In this document: positions 44,073 to 53,306 of the stretch, one piece after another | Layout: each line of letters begins with the position of its first letter | How positions within the stretch are numbered: position 1 is the stretch's first letter | Assembly: GCA_030431255.1 (NCBI GenBank) | Contig: JAUIJL010000013.1 | Location: 124,001 to 188,000, forward strand | Reading direction: 5' to 3' | From: Thermoanaerobaculia bacterium | GTDB lineage: Bacteria > Acidobacteriota > Thermoanaerobaculia > Multivoradales > J023 | Length of the DNA: 64,000 bases | Notes under the pieces: generated by a model | The model's database searches: none | The model's input: only the letters and a program-made list of their open reading frames with translations | What the model was told of the DNA's origin: nothing | Made by a program: the position numbers and the translations under genes

Positions 44073-44106
44073 CATCAGGCGTAAACTCTCCACAAGGAGA
44101 GCCGAC

Positions 44107-45054
44107 ATGCCTGAAACCGTGGATCCGAATATCGAGAAGATTCGTGCCTTCAACCGCTTTTACACCCAACGGGTGGGGGTCATTCAACACCTCGAGGGGA
44201 ACCTCTCCTTGCCGGCGGCTCGGGTTCTCTTCGAGGTCGCGTTGCACAGCGACACCTCACCGGTCGGGGGAGGCGAAATCGCCCAGGCCCTCGATCTCGA
44301 CCCGGGTTATGTCAGCCGACTATTGAATCAATTGGAACGTAAGGGATTCATCCAAAAGCAGCCCAACGCCGAGGACGGTCGACGGCGGGAGCTGAGGATG
44401 ACGGAGGCCGGTCGGCGGTGCCACAACGAGCTGACCGCAAGAACCCATTCCGAGCTGAGCGGTCTGCTCGCCCGGCTGGATCCAGGCCAACAAGACCGGC
44501 TGATCGGCAGCATGGAGACGATCCAACGCCTATTGAAGCCGGAAGGGCCGACTCAAACCCCCTGTGTGCTGCGCGAGCATCGCTCCGGCGACTTCGGCTG
44601 GGTGGTCTATCGCCACGGGGTGCTCTACCGCCAATTCCCGGGCTTCAACGAAAAATTCGAAGCCCTCGTCGCCTCGATCCTCGCGGACTTCGGCGAACGA
44701 AACAACCCACGGCACGACCGCCTCTGGATCGCCGAGCAAGGCGGCGAGAAGGTCGGCTCGATCATGTTGGTGAAAGAGCAGGGCGATATCTCTCGATTGC
44801 GGCTTTTCCTCGTGGAGCCGAGCGCCAGAGGCCTTGGTTTGGGTCGACAGCTGATCGACACCTGCCTGGCTTTCGCCCGCTCGGTGGGCTACCGCAGCGT
44901 GGTGCTGTCCACGGTTCGAGAGCTGGCGGCCGCCCGGCATCTCTATCAATCCTACGGTTTTGAGCTCTTCCAACACGAAGACGAGCCCCATCGAAAATGG
45001 GGCCCGCCGGTCCACAACGAAGAATGGCGGCTGGACTTCGACACTACCTTGTAG
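44107..45054 (+). CDS. MarR-type regulator fused to a GNAT acetyltransferase
   Basis: A protein of 315 aa from the ATG at 44107 (Shine-Dalgarno AAGGAGA 6-7 bases upstream); the earlier start at 44059 lies in the operator region. Residues ~1-140 are a winged-helix MarR domain (RVLFEVALHSDTSPVGGGEI, DLDPGYVSRLLNQLERKGFI, DGRRRELRMTEAG). The C-terminal ~160 residues are a GNAT N-acetyltransferase (DFGWVVYRHGVLYRQFPG, GSIMLVKEQGDISRLRLFLV, ARGLGLGRQLIDTCLAFARS with the acetyl-CoA binding R/QxxGxG/A motif). This fusion is a known architecture. It probably represses its own promoter and acetylates an unknown small molecule or protein. The 3' end is followed by a near-copy of its last codons. Confidence 0.93.
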   Translation: MPETVDPNIEKIRAFNRFYTQRVGVIQHLEGNLSLPAARVLFEVALHSDTSPVGGGEIAQALDLDPGYVSRLLNQLERKGFIQKQPNAEDGRRRELRMTEAGRRCHNELTARTHSELSGLLARLDPGQQDRLIGSMETIQRLLKPEGPTQTPCVLREHRSGDFGWVVYRHGVLYRQFPGFNEKFEALVASILADFGERNNPRHDRLWIAEQGGEKVGSIMLVKEQGDISRLRLFLVEPSARGLGLGRQLIDTCLAFARSVGYRSVVLSTVRELAAARHLYQSYGFELFQHEDEPHRKWGPPVHNEEWRLDFDTTL

Positions 45055-45075
45055 CAAGACACCACCGTGTAGCAG
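45040..45075 (+). repeat. 18-bp direct repeat duplicating the 3' end of the MarR-GNAT gene
   Basis: GACACTACCTTGTAGCAA (45040-45057) contains the last codons and the stop. GACACCACCGTGTAGCAG (45058-45075) follows at once and matches 15 of 18 bases. A second stop codon in the same phase results. Confidence 0.85.
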
Positions 45076-45077
45076 AC

Positions 45078-45096
45078 CGGTTTGACCCAACCGTTT
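45078..45096 (+). terminator. Weak hairpin between convergent genes
   Basis: CGGTT (45078-45082) and AACCG (45089-45093) pair across a 6-base loop and are followed by TTT. It is short but lies where the MarR-GNAT and acs transcripts converge. Confidence 0.35.
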
Positions 45097-45124
45097 CGCG
45101 GAGTGGCTTCCGGCCTTCGCTTCG

Positions 45125-47074
45125 TCAGCCCTTGCGTGTGGCGATGATCTTCTCCACCACGCTTGGATCCGCCAAGGTGGTGATGTCGCCCAGGGCCTCG
45201 AATTCGTTGGCGGCGATCTTGCGCAGAATGCGCCTCATGATTTTGCCGGAGCGGGTCTTCGGCAATCCGGGCACAGCCATGATGTGATCCGGCTTGGCGA
45301 TCGGTCCAATGGCCTGACGCACCTGCTGCTGCAAAATGCTCTCGATTTCCCGGCCGTCGATGCCTTCATAGTCGGGGGTGAGGATGACGTAGGCAAAGAT
45401 GCCCTGACCCTTGATGTCGTGGGGGAATCCCACCACCGCCGCTTCCGCCACCGAGTCGTGGGCGACCAGGGCGCTCTCCACCTCGGCGGTGCCCAATCGA
45501 TGACCCGACACGTTCAGCACGTCGTCCACCCGACCGGTGATCCAATAGTAGCCGTCCTCGTCTCGCCGGCAGCCGTCACCGGTGAAGTAATAACCTTTAT
45601 AGGCCGAGAAATAAGTCTCTACGAAGCGTTGATGGTCGCCATAGATGGTTCGAGCCTGGCCGGGCCAAGACCGCTTGAGGCATAAATTTCCCGACACCCC
45701 ATTGCCGTCGATCTCGTTGCCGTCGGGATCCATGAGCACCGGCTCGATCCCGAAGAACGGTAGGGTCGCGGAGCCGGGTTTGGTCGGTGTCGCCCCCGGC
45801 AAGGGGGTGATCAAAATGCCGCCGGTCTCGGTCTGCCACCAAGTATCGACCACCGGGCATCGTCCGTCGCCCACCAAGTCGTGATACCACTGCCACACTT
45901 CGGGATTGATCGGCTCCCCCACCGTACCGAGGATCCGCAGGCTTGAGCGGTCGTATTTCGTGACCCACGCATCACCTTCGCGGGCAATGGCGCGAATCGC
46001 CGTCGGCGCGGTGTAGAAGATATCCACTTTCAAATCGTCCACCAGCTGCCAATAACGGCCGGCGTCGGGGTACATCGGCGTGGACTCGAACATCACGGTG
46101 GTCGCACCGTTGGCCAAAGGACCGTAGATGATGTAGCTGTGGCCCGTGATCCAGCCAATGTCGGCCACGCAGGCATAAACGCTGTCGGGTTTCAGGTCGA
46201 AGACCAGCTCATGGGTCAGGGAGGTGTAGACCAAATAGCCGGCGGTGGTGTGCATGACCCCTTTGGGTTTACCGGTCGAGCCCGAGGTGTAGAGGATGAA
46301 TAGGGGATCCTCCGAATCCATCCACTCGGCGGGGCAGGTCGCTCGCTGCTTGGCCAGCTCGTCGTCCAGCCAATGATCCCGCCCCTCGCTCATCGACACC
46401 TCGGCATCCGTACGGCGGGACACCAGCACCGAGCTCACCGAATTCAAGCCACCCAAAGCCTCGTCGACGGTTTGCTTCAAAGGAATGGTCCGCCCGCCGC
46501 GCAAACCCTCGTTGGCGGTGACGACGATCTTGCAGTCGGCATCGAGGATACGATCCCGCAAGGAGTCGGCGGAAAACCCGGCAAACACGATGGAATGCAT
46601 GGCACCGATCCGGGCGCAAGCCAACATGGTGTAGGCCAGATCGGGGATCATGGGCAGGTAGATGCACACCCGATCCCCTTTGCCGACACCGTGGGCCTTC
46701 AGCACATTGGCCATGCGGCCGACCCGCCGCTCGAGCTGACGATAGGAAATAAACTCGTAGGCTCCGGGCTCGTCAGCCGCCCAAATGATCGCCGTTTTAT
46801 CCGGCTGCGAAGCGGCATGACGATCCACGCAATTAAAGCAAACATTGAGCTTGCCGCCGCGGTACCAGCTGAGGTCCACCTCGTGGTAATCCCAATTCCC
46901 GGCGGAGCTCGGAGCTTGAAACCAGCTCAGACGCTCGGCTTGCTCGAGCCAGAAAGCTTCCGGGTCCTGAAGAGACCGCTCGTACATCTGACGATATTGG
47001 TCGAGGCTGCTGATCTTGGCGTCTTTGGCAACGGCGTCTTTAACGGGAATCATCGAGTGCTCCTGGGGATCCAT
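45125..47074 (-). CDS. acs: Acetyl-CoA synthetase
   Basis: Converts acetate, ATP and CoA to acetyl-CoA via acetyl-AMP. The 649 aa match the family length. Motifs are the N-terminal WFLEQ-like [14 protein letters not shown], the P-loop [15 protein letters not shown], the active-site [57 protein letters not shown] and the C-terminal lysine in [14 protein letters not shown], which is the usual site of regulatory acetylation. The ATG at 47074 is used; another at 47053 is possible. The gene is divergent from a Ser/Thr kinase gene with a 257-base spacer, and convergent with a GNAT-domain protein. A link between that acetyltransferase and Acs lysine acetylation is conceivable but not shown. Confidence 0.97.
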   Translation of the reverse strand: MDPQEHSMIPVKDAVAKDAKISSLDQYRQMYERSLQDPEAFWLEQAERLSWFQAPSSAGNWDYHEVDLSWYRGGKLNVCFNCVDRHAASQPDKTAIIWAADEPGAYEFISYRQLERRVGRMANVLKAHGVGKGDRVCIYLPMIPDLAYTMLACARIGAMHSIVFAGFSADSLRDRILDADCKIVVTANEGLRGGRTIPLKQTVDEALGGLNSVSSVLVSRRTDAEVSMSEGRDHWLDDELAKQRATCPAEWMDSEDPLFILYTSGSTGKPKGVMHTTAGYLVYTSLTHELVFDLKPDSVYACVADIGWITGHSYIIYGPLANGATTVMFESTPMYPDAGRYWQLVDDLKVDIFYTAPTAIRAIAREGDAWVTKYDRSSLRILGTVGEPINPEVWQWYHDLVGDGRCPVVDTWWQTETGGILITPLPGATPTKPGSATLPFFGIEPVLMDPDGNEIDGNGVSGNLCLKRSWPGQARTIYGDHQRFVETYFSAYKGYYFTGDGCRRDEDGYYWITGRVDDVLNVSGHRLGTAEVESALVAHDSVAEAAVVGFPHDIKGQGIFAYVILTPDYEGIDGREIESILQQQVRQAIGPIAKPDHIMAVPGLPKTRSGKIMRRILRKIAANEFEALGDITTLADPSVVEKIIATRKG

Positions 47075-47331
47075 GAAACAACGGGTCGGCAGGTTTGAAT
47101 CGGCAACTGCGGACAGGCGTGGTCTAAGGGGCGGCTAATGGATGGCCTCATCTTATCGGTTGGATGCGGGATCGCGGCAGAGCCGATCTAAAAACAGACT
47201 GTCGCCGCCTTGCCGTTGAAAGCGACTTGAAAGGTAGAATGCACAATCAATCCCGTTAAAAGCACCAGCTGTTCGGGTTAGAGTGGCGGCCGGGCTTTGA
47301 CAGCGCTGCCAATCACGGAAAGATTCTACAC

Positions 47332-49965
47332 TTGCAGGGACGAAAGATCCTCCACTACGACATCCAACAACGCCTCGGAAGCGGGGGCATAGGGGAGATC
47401 TATGCGGCCGAGGATTCGAAGCTCGGCCGGCCGGTGGCGATCAAGAAAATACCCGCGGAACGCCCTGTCAACGTCCAACGATTTTCGCTCGAAACCCAAC
47501 CTCTACAAAGCCTGACCCACCCGGCCATCGTCAAACCCGTCGCCATCGAGGTGGAGGGGCACGACCAATACGTGGTCATGGAGCCGGTGGAGGGTACCGG
47601 CCTGGGATTCAACATCCCAGAGCACGGCATGTCCCTCGACCGATTCGTGACCTTGGCCTCGGGCCTGGCGGACGGGCTGGCCGCGGCTCACGAAAAAAAC
47701 GTTCTGCACCTGGATCTCAAACCCGCCAGTGTAGTGATCGATCGCAAGGGTCAGCCGAGGATTCTAGATTTCGGCTTGGCCCAGCCCCAAAAGCCGATCG
47801 CGAGACCCAGGGACGACGATTCGGCCGTGGTCACCGAGATCTCGTCGGTGGTTGCCGCGGCACCCTACATGTCACCGGAGGTCCTGCGCGGGCACCCCGG
47901 CGACTCCCGGTCGGACGTCTTCTCCCTGGGGGTTTTGCTCTATCAGATGGTGTCCGGACGGCGCCCTTTCCAGGGCGTTTCCGCCGTGGAAATTCTGGTC
48001 GGCATCCTGAAAGACACTCCGCGGTCCCTTGAGGAGCAAAGACCGGATCTGCCCCCTAAGCTGATCGAGATCATCGAGCGCTGCCTGGCGAAGGACCCAA
48101 ACGACCGCTACCGAAGCGCCCGCGAGGTGGCCGACGCCCTATGGCTCGCCAGCTCCGAGACCGGCACCGAGACTTTGAAGATTCCCCTGCTCCGCCTCGG
48201 ATTGGGAGGATTTCGGCAGCGCCTCTTGCTCGCCATTGGGGCAACGTTGGCGCTGGCTCTTGCCGTCTGGGGCTACCGAGCCCTCAAGCCACGGCTCGCT
48301 ATCCCGGCTCAGCAGCAGATGATCGCCGTCATCCCGTTCCAAAACCTGGGCCCGGCGGAGGACGCCTATTTCGCCCTCGGCATGACCGAGGAAATCATCA
48401 GCCGGCTGGTTTCGGTCCACGAGCTCGGTGTGATCTCACGTTCCAGCACCGCTTCCCTGGCCGACCGCGGTCAGGATCCGGTGGAGATCGGCCAAGCCTT
48501 GGGAGCGGATTACGTGCTCAGCGGCTCCGTGCAATGGACGTCATCTCCCGAAGGGGAGCGGCGGGTACGGGTGACCCCTGAGCTGATCGATGCTCGAACC
48601 GCGGACCGGGTGTGGTCCGAGAGCTATGAGCGGGTGCTCGAAGACATCTTTTCGGTACAAAACGAGATCGCCGTGCAGGTGATCGAGCAGCTCAACGTGA
48701 CCCTTTTTCCCTCTGAGCGCCAAGCCCTCGAAGCCCACCCCACCCAGAGCGTGGAGGCCTACCAGGCCTATTTGCGCGGCCAAGAGCTCGCCTTGCAAAC
48801 CGATAGCTTGGAAGCCCAAGAATCGGCGGTCGAATGGCTCGAGAAGGCCGTGGAGCTGGATCCGAATTTCGTCGAAGGTTGGTCGCAGCTGGCTTGGACC
48901 CACGCGCAGATCTACCATTTCGGGCTGGATCGCAAGGACAGCCGACGGCAGAGCGCTCGCGAAACCATTCGTCGAGCCCTGGCCTTGGATACCACCTCAC
49001 CGGAGGCCCGGTTGGCCAAGGCCAATGTCTTGTATTGGACGGAGAGGGATTATCGCGGCGCGCTCCGCGAGCTGGCTTTGGCCCGCCGACGAGCACCCAA
49101 CGACTCCCGAATCATCGAAGCGGAAGGTTTTATCCTCAGACGCCTCGGCCATATGAGCGACGCGCTGGACAAGATCTCCGAGGCCGCCAAGCTCGACCCG
49201 GTAAACGCCAGTCTCCAGCGAGAAATCGCCACCACCCTCTACTTCATGCGGCGCTATCAAGAGGCCCTGGGGTACTACGATCAAGCCATCGCCTTGGCCC
49301 CGGATTCCATTCACCCCCGAATCTACAAAGCCAGGACGTTGTGGGCTCTCGACGAAATCACCGAGGCCGGCGAAACCCTTGCTTCCATACCGCCTTCCGA
49401 CACACCGCTGGCGGTGTGGTTCCAAGCTTGGCAGCTGATCTACGAGGGCTTCTTGGACCAAGCCTTGGCTCGGGTCCGAGAGGCCGACGGCAACTTTTTT
49501 CAGTGGACCACATGGGCCCAACCGCTGAGCTTGTTGGAGGCTCAAATTCTCAGTCGGATGGACCGACCCGAGCAGGCCCGACCGCTATTCGAAGACGCAT
49601 TGGCCGATATCGAGAGACGCATCGAGGTCTCGGTCGACGACCCGAGGCTTCGGGCAGCCCAAGCCCTCGCCCTCGCCGGTTTGGGGCGACGAGAAGAAGC
49701 GCTACGCTACGGCCGGCTGTCGGTTGAGATGATGCCCCTCGAGGTCGATTCCTTGGCCGGCTCCGATTGCCATTTGCAGCTCGCAGAAATCCTCGCGGCC
49801 ATCGGCGAGCACGAGGCCGCAATCGACGAGCTGGAGCTGCTGCTCTCCATCCCCTCCCAGGTCTCGGTGCCGGTGCTGCGCATGGACCCCCGTTGGGACT
49901 CCCTGAAGGAGCATCAGCGATTCCGCGCCCTGGTAGTCGGCGCCAATCGCCGTCGGCCCCGCTGA
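47332..49965 (+). CDS. Ser/Thr kinase with TolB/adenylate-cyclase-type N domain and TPR repeats
   Basis: An 877-aa membrane protein. The kinase domain (~1-285) has LGSGGIGEIYAAEDSKLG, the lysine in VAIKKI, DFGLAQ and YMSPEVLRGHPGDSRSDVFS. The catalytic loop reads LHLDLKPASVVID: the HRD arginine is leucine and the usual metal-binding asparagine is serine. The catalytic aspartate is kept, so activity may be reduced or altered. A transmembrane helix (LLLAIGATLALALAVWGY) is followed by a domain beginning MIAVIPFQNLGPAEDAYFAL, of the type shared by TolB N-terminal/adenylate-cyclase-associated proteins (LGADYVLSGSVQ, VTPELIDARTADRVWSESY). Some six TPR units end the protein. The TTG start at 47332 has only a weak GGAAAG upstream. 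It is divergent from acs. Confidence 0.88.
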   Translation: MQGRKILHYDIQQRLGSGGIGEIYAAEDSKLGRPVAIKKIPAERPVNVQRFSLETQPLQSLTHPAIVKPVAIEVEGHDQYVVMEPVEGTGLGFNIPEHGMSLDRFVTLASGLADGLAAAHEKNVLHLDLKPASVVIDRKGQPRILDFGLAQPQKPIARPRDDDSAVVTEISSVVAAAPYMSPEVLRGHPGDSRSDVFSLGVLLYQMVSGRRPFQGVSAVEILVGILKDTPRSLEEQRPDLPPKLIEIIERCLAKDPNDRYRSAREVADALWLASSETGTETLKIPLLRLGLGGFRQRLLLAIGATLALALAVWGYRALKPRLAIPAQQQMIAVIPFQNLGPAEDAYFALGMTEEIISRLVSVHELGVISRSSTASLADRGQDPVEIGQALGADYVLSGSVQWTSSPEGERRVRVTPELIDARTADRVWSESYERVLEDIFSVQNEIAVQVIEQLNVTLFPSERQALEAHPTQSVEAYQAYLRGQELALQTDSLEAQESAVEWLEKAVELDPNFVEGWSQLAWTHAQIYHFGLDRKDSRRQSARETIRRALALDTTSPEARLAKANVLYWTERDYRGALRELALARRRAPNDSRIIEAEGFILRRLGHMSDALDKISEAAKLDPVNASLQREIATTLYFMRRYQEALGYYDQAIALAPDSIHPRIYKARTLWALDEITEAGETLASIPPSDTPLAVWFQAWQLIYEGFLDQALARVREADGNFFQWTTWAQPLSLLEAQILSRMDRPEQARPLFEDALADIERRIEVSVDDPRLRAAQALALAGLGRREEALRYGRLSVEMMPLEVDSLAGSDCHLQLAEILAAIGEHEAAIDELELLLSIPSQVSVPVLRMDPRWDSLKEHQRFRALVVGANRRRPR

Positions 49966-50049
49966 GCCGATCCCGCCGGAGAGAACAGGAAGGTTGACCT
50001 TCTTCTCAGATCCGCTTACCCCCAAGTCCGGCTCCACAAAAGAATGCAT

Positions 50050-50088
50050 AAGAAAAGCGGGAAGATCCTAGACCTTCCCGCCTTTCTC
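50050..50088 (-). terminator. Bidirectional intrinsic terminator between kinase and TonB receptor genes
   Basis: GCGGGAAG (50057-50064) and CTTCCCGC (50074-50081) form a perfect 8-bp stem with a 9-base loop. On the minus strand it is followed by TTTTCTT and ends the TonB receptor transcript. On the plus strand it is followed by CTTTCTC, so it can also stop the kinase transcript. Confidence 0.8.
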
Positions 50089-50124
50089 GCCGGCCCTGAG
50101 GCCGGCTTGCATCGATCCTTCCGA

Positions 50125-52257
50125 TCAGAAGGTGAAACGCACCTGGCCGGAAATCTTTCGGCTGATGATGTCGCCGAAGATGTGTTGTTGGGCGTCCTCG
50201 TCGAAAATGTTGTTACCCATCAAGGACACTGTGATGTTGTCGTTGATGCGGTAGCCGACACCCAAGTTGACGATGGTGTAGCTGTCTGTGGTGCCCCAGA
50301 AGCGGGAACCCAACACGTCCGTCCAATACGCTTCGTCCACGTAGTTGAAGTTGGCGTCGAAGTACCATTTGTCACCGTTGTACGACAAGCCGGCGTTCAA
50401 GCGGTGCTCCGGTGCCTGATTGACCTCATCCTCCGCCACGCCGGTGACCTCGGCCTCGGCTTGGTAGGAGTAGTTCAGGTTCCAATGCCAAGAGGTGCTC
50501 GGACGATAATCCAAGGAGAATTCCAAGCCCTCGTCCACCCGCTCGCCGATATTGCGATAGGTGAAGAGGGACGGGATGTCTTGGATGGTGGTCAAGAACA
50601 AGAGCAGCCCGGCCTGAGCCGATGGCGGCAACGCCAGATCGAGCGGTGAAGGAATCCATCCCGGCGGCGGGTTGGTGACGCTCCAAGAATCCGCTTGATA
50701 AAAGTCCGTGGCGTCCTCGAGCTCATTTCGATACAACGCCAAGGTCACAGTCGTTTTGCCGTTCGCCAGGGAGCCCACATAGCCGACTTCGTAGGCGGTG
50801 AGCTTCTCTTCCTGCAAGTCGGGATTGCCGACGGTGAAGGTCGGGAAGATGTAAGGAATGCTCGGCAAAGGCACGCCGGTAAGCCCGGTAACGATCGGCC
50901 CGAGGTCCACTAGAGCGGCAATGATGGCCGTATCCAAGTAGTTCTCCACCAACGACGGAGCACGGAAGGCTTCGTTGTAGGAGATCCGGAAGTTGTGCTC
51001 CGGCTTGGGCGAGAACAACAGGCTGGTGCGCGGCGACACCACGGAGCCGACGGGGTCGATGTCGTCCCAGCGGGCGCCCAGCAGCCACGTGACCTTGTCG
51101 CTGAGCTCGATCTCATCCTGCAAGAAGACGCCGAGCTCTTGACGCTCCGACTCCCCCGGGGCGATCGAAAGATCGAAATCGATCTGACGGGCCGTGGCAC
51201 CGTAGGTGACGGTGTTGCGATTGAAGGCGTGGGAATTGGAGAAGTCGAGATTGTAGGTGTCGGTCAAGAAGTCGAATTGCAAGAACTGCCCAGTGGCAAC
51301 TCCCCGGGTCAAAAGATTGGGCGCGCTGCCGTCCAAGAGGTTGGCGTAGAAGTTCAACACGAAGGTGTTTTTGGCCCAGGACACTTTGCCGTAAGAGAAG
51401 TTGGTTCCCTTGTCGATGTTGAACGGGCCGATACCGCTGTGCACGATGCCGTCGGTCTCCGCCCAACCCACGTTGGCGGTCAGAATGGACTCGCCGTCGT
51501 TGATGTTTCGGTCGTAACGAAAGTCGAGCTTGGGCTGCTCGGTGCCTTCGTTCTCGAAGGGCGGATACGGGGTCGGAGGAATGGAGCCGGGAATGTTTCC
51601 GGTCGGGCGGTCATAGGGATCTTGCTCCGAGTAGGACGCGGAGATCTTGTAGCCGGAGCTCTCGCCGGCGCCGGCGTGGGACAGGCTGCCGTTGATCGAG
51701 CCCAGCTCGCCACCACCGAGGGTGATGCTGGTGCCGGCCATTTCCCACGGGGATTTGGTGATCAAGTTGACCACACCGCCGAGGGCGTTGGCGCCCCAAA
51801 CCGCGGAGCCCGGTCCGCGCACGACCTCCACCTGCGCGATTTCACGGAAGTCCACCGGCAACAGATCCCACATCACGAATCCGAAGAAATCCAAATAAAC
51901 AGACCTGCCGTCGAGCAAGACCAGCTGGCTGGTCGACAACGAGCCGGTGGCGCTCCGGCCGGCGATTTGCACGTCACGGGCGCTGATTTGGGAGACGTTC
52001 AAGCCGGGCACGGCACGCAGCACGTCACCGTAGTCGTCGGCGGGGGTATTGGCCAGCTGCTCCGCGCTGATCACGGTCATGGCCACCGGCACTTCTTGCA
52101 AGCGTTGCTCGGTGCGAGAAGCGGTGACGACGATGACGTCCTCCACCACCTCCTGATCCTGCTCCGCCGAAGCGGCGTCGTCCTGCGCCCAAGCACCCGT
52201 CGGCAACATCACCGCGAGCACGAGGCCTATCACAAGCATTCTCCAAAGAGTTGCCAC
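50125..52257 (-). CDS. TonB-dependent outer-membrane receptor
   Basis: A 710-aa outer-membrane transporter. A signal peptide (MLVIGLVLAVMLPTGAWAQ) leads to a TonB-box-like region and the plug (VIVVTASRTEQRLQEVPVAM, PGLNVSQISARDVQIAGRSA, QVEVVRGPGSAVWGANALGG, VNLITKSPWE). A 22-strand barrel follows, ending in GQVRFTF with the terminal phenylalanine used for barrel assembly. The GTG at 52257 is supported by AAAGGAG 8 bases upstream. No partner transport gene adjoins it, so the substrate (siderophore, cobalamin, sugar or peptide) is not determined. It ends at a strong terminator and is transcribed alone. The plug motif LVLLDGRSVYLDFFGFVMWD resembles the vitamin B12/colicin-type plug pattern but is not decisive. 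Confidence 0.95.
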   Translation of the reverse strand: MATLWRMLVIGLVLAVMLPTGAWAQDDAASAEQDQEVVEDVIVVTASRTEQRLQEVPVAMTVISAEQLANTPADDYGDVLRAVPGLNVSQISARDVQIAGRSATGSLSTSQLVLLDGRSVYLDFFGFVMWDLLPVDFREIAQVEVVRGPGSAVWGANALGGVVNLITKSPWEMAGTSITLGGGELGSINGSLSHAGAGESSGYKISASYSEQDPYDRPTGNIPGSIPPTPYPPFENEGTEQPKLDFRYDRNINDGESILTANVGWAETDGIVHSGIGPFNIDKGTNFSYGKVSWAKNTFVLNFYANLLDGSAPNLLTRGVATGQFLQFDFLTDTYNLDFSNSHAFNRNTVTYGATARQIDFDLSIAPGESERQELGVFLQDEIELSDKVTWLLGARWDDIDPVGSVVSPRTSLLFSPKPEHNFRISYNEAFRAPSLVENYLDTAIIAALVDLGPIVTGLTGVPLPSIPYIFPTFTVGNPDLQEEKLTAYEVGYVGSLANGKTTVTLALYRNELEDATDFYQADSWSVTNPPPGWIPSPLDLALPPSAQAGLLLFLTTIQDIPSLFTYRNIGERVDEGLEFSLDYRPSTSWHWNLNYSYQAEAEVTGVAEDEVNQAPEHRLNAGLSYNGDKWYFDANFNYVDEAYWTDVLGSRFWGTTDSYTIVNLGVGYRINDNITVSLMGNNIFDEDAQQHIFGDIISRKISGQVRFTF

Positions 52258-52587
52258 TACTCCGTCTCCTTTCCTGATCCGCGACTTGGGGTCGCTGTCG
52301 AATTCAGCACATCAATTCTTTGACATCCCCCGGCGGACCCTTGCCGCCACCAGCCTTGACCTGCGGCCGATTCAGCGATTTTGCCCGACTCTTGGGTCGG
52401 TCGCGAAAGCGCGGCCACTAGGGACTCCGAGAAATGCTCTATCGTTCGATGCTAGCACAAACCTTTGACGCAACCATGACGCAAATAGACCCGTCGAGCC
52501 GCCGGGCCCGGCGCGACACACGCCTCCGTCTTTGTGCCAAAATTCGCGAAGGAATATCCCACCCAAAAATTGCTACGGAGACCTTCC
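52258..52587. other. Spacer between divergent TonB receptor and DUF6526 genes
   Basis: About 330 bases that must hold the two divergent promoters. The TonB receptor Shine-Dalgarno lies at its left end. I see no convincing ORF, hairpin or repeat; the GC content drops around 52430-52480. Confidence 0.5.
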
Positions 52588-53028
52588 ATGGCCGAGAGCT
52601 CCCCCCAAACCTTTGCCAACCACGGCAAATTCGTGCCCGCCTATCACTTTTTCGCGATTCCGATTCTCGGCATCTACGTGCTGTGGACCGCCTGGACGCT
52701 CATCACCGCTTTCTCTGCCGGCGCGGTCATGGACCTGCTCGTCGCCTTGGCGCTGGTGGTCATCGGCTTCTACGCCCGGGTCTTCGCCCTCAAAGCCCAG
52801 GACCGTCTGATCCGCTTGGAGGAGCTCCTGCGCATGGAAAGAGTCCTTTCCTCCGAAGCCAAGGCCTTGCTACCCCAAGTCCGTCACTCCCTTTTCGTCG
52901 CGCTGCGCTTCGCACCCGACGAAGAGCTCGAGGGTTTGGTGAAACGGGTGGCGGCCGGGGAGCTGGCGGATCGCAAGTCGATCAAGCAGGCGATTCGAAA
53001 CTGGCGACCCGACACCTTCCGCGTATAA
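52588..53028 (+). CDS. DUF6526 family small membrane protein
   Basis: A protein of 146 aa from the ATG at 52588 (GGAG 7 bases upstream); the earlier start at 52534 adds 18 residues lacking support. Two adjoining transmembrane helices (FFAIPILGIYVLWTAWTLIT and DLLVALALVVIGFYARVFAL) are followed by a cytoplasmic domain with RLIRLEELLRMERVL, LFVALRFAPDEELEGLVKRV and KSIKQAIRNWRPD, a pattern I associate with DUF6526. The function of the family is unknown. Its 3' end is followed by a series of degenerate repeats of its last codons. The orphan permease gene starts ~280 bases downstream. Confidence 0.85.
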   Translation: MAESSPQTFANHGKFVPAYHFFAIPILGIYVLWTAWTLITAFSAGAVMDLLVALALVVIGFYARVFALKAQDRLIRLEELLRMERVLSSEAKALLPQVRHSLFVALRFAPDEELEGLVKRVAAGELADRKSIKQAIRNWRPDTFRV

Positions 53029-53107
53029 GACGTCCGCGAATTAAGCCTTCCGCATGTAGGCCTTCAGCGTATAAACGCCTTCCGCTTATCAACTCCGCTC
53101 ATAAACA
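53015..53107 (+). repeat. Degenerate ~16-bp tandem repeats extending from the DUF6526 stop codon
   Basis: The last codons and stop (CCTTCCGCGTATAAG) recur in decayed form about five more times: CGTCCGCGAATTAAG, CCTTCCGCATGTAGG, CCTTCAGCGTATAAACG, CCTTCCGCTTATCAACT, CCGCTCATAAACAC. Unit length is 14-17 bases. It looks like slippage amplification of the gene's 3' end followed by drift. Confidence 0.7.
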
Positions 53108-53306
53108 CAGTGCCGTCCGCCTTCGAGAGGGTTCCGTCCCAAAAGCGGACACTCGGACGGAGGCTTGCGACGGCAGGTAGCGCTCCATCGAGGCTCATCG
53201 GCTGCCGGCCAGCCGGCCCACGCTTTGCATTCTCTGGATCTTGGGGCTCCTCCACCGAGACCCCGAGACATAGCCGTCCACCCCAGCCGACCCCGGAGCG
53301 CTTACC

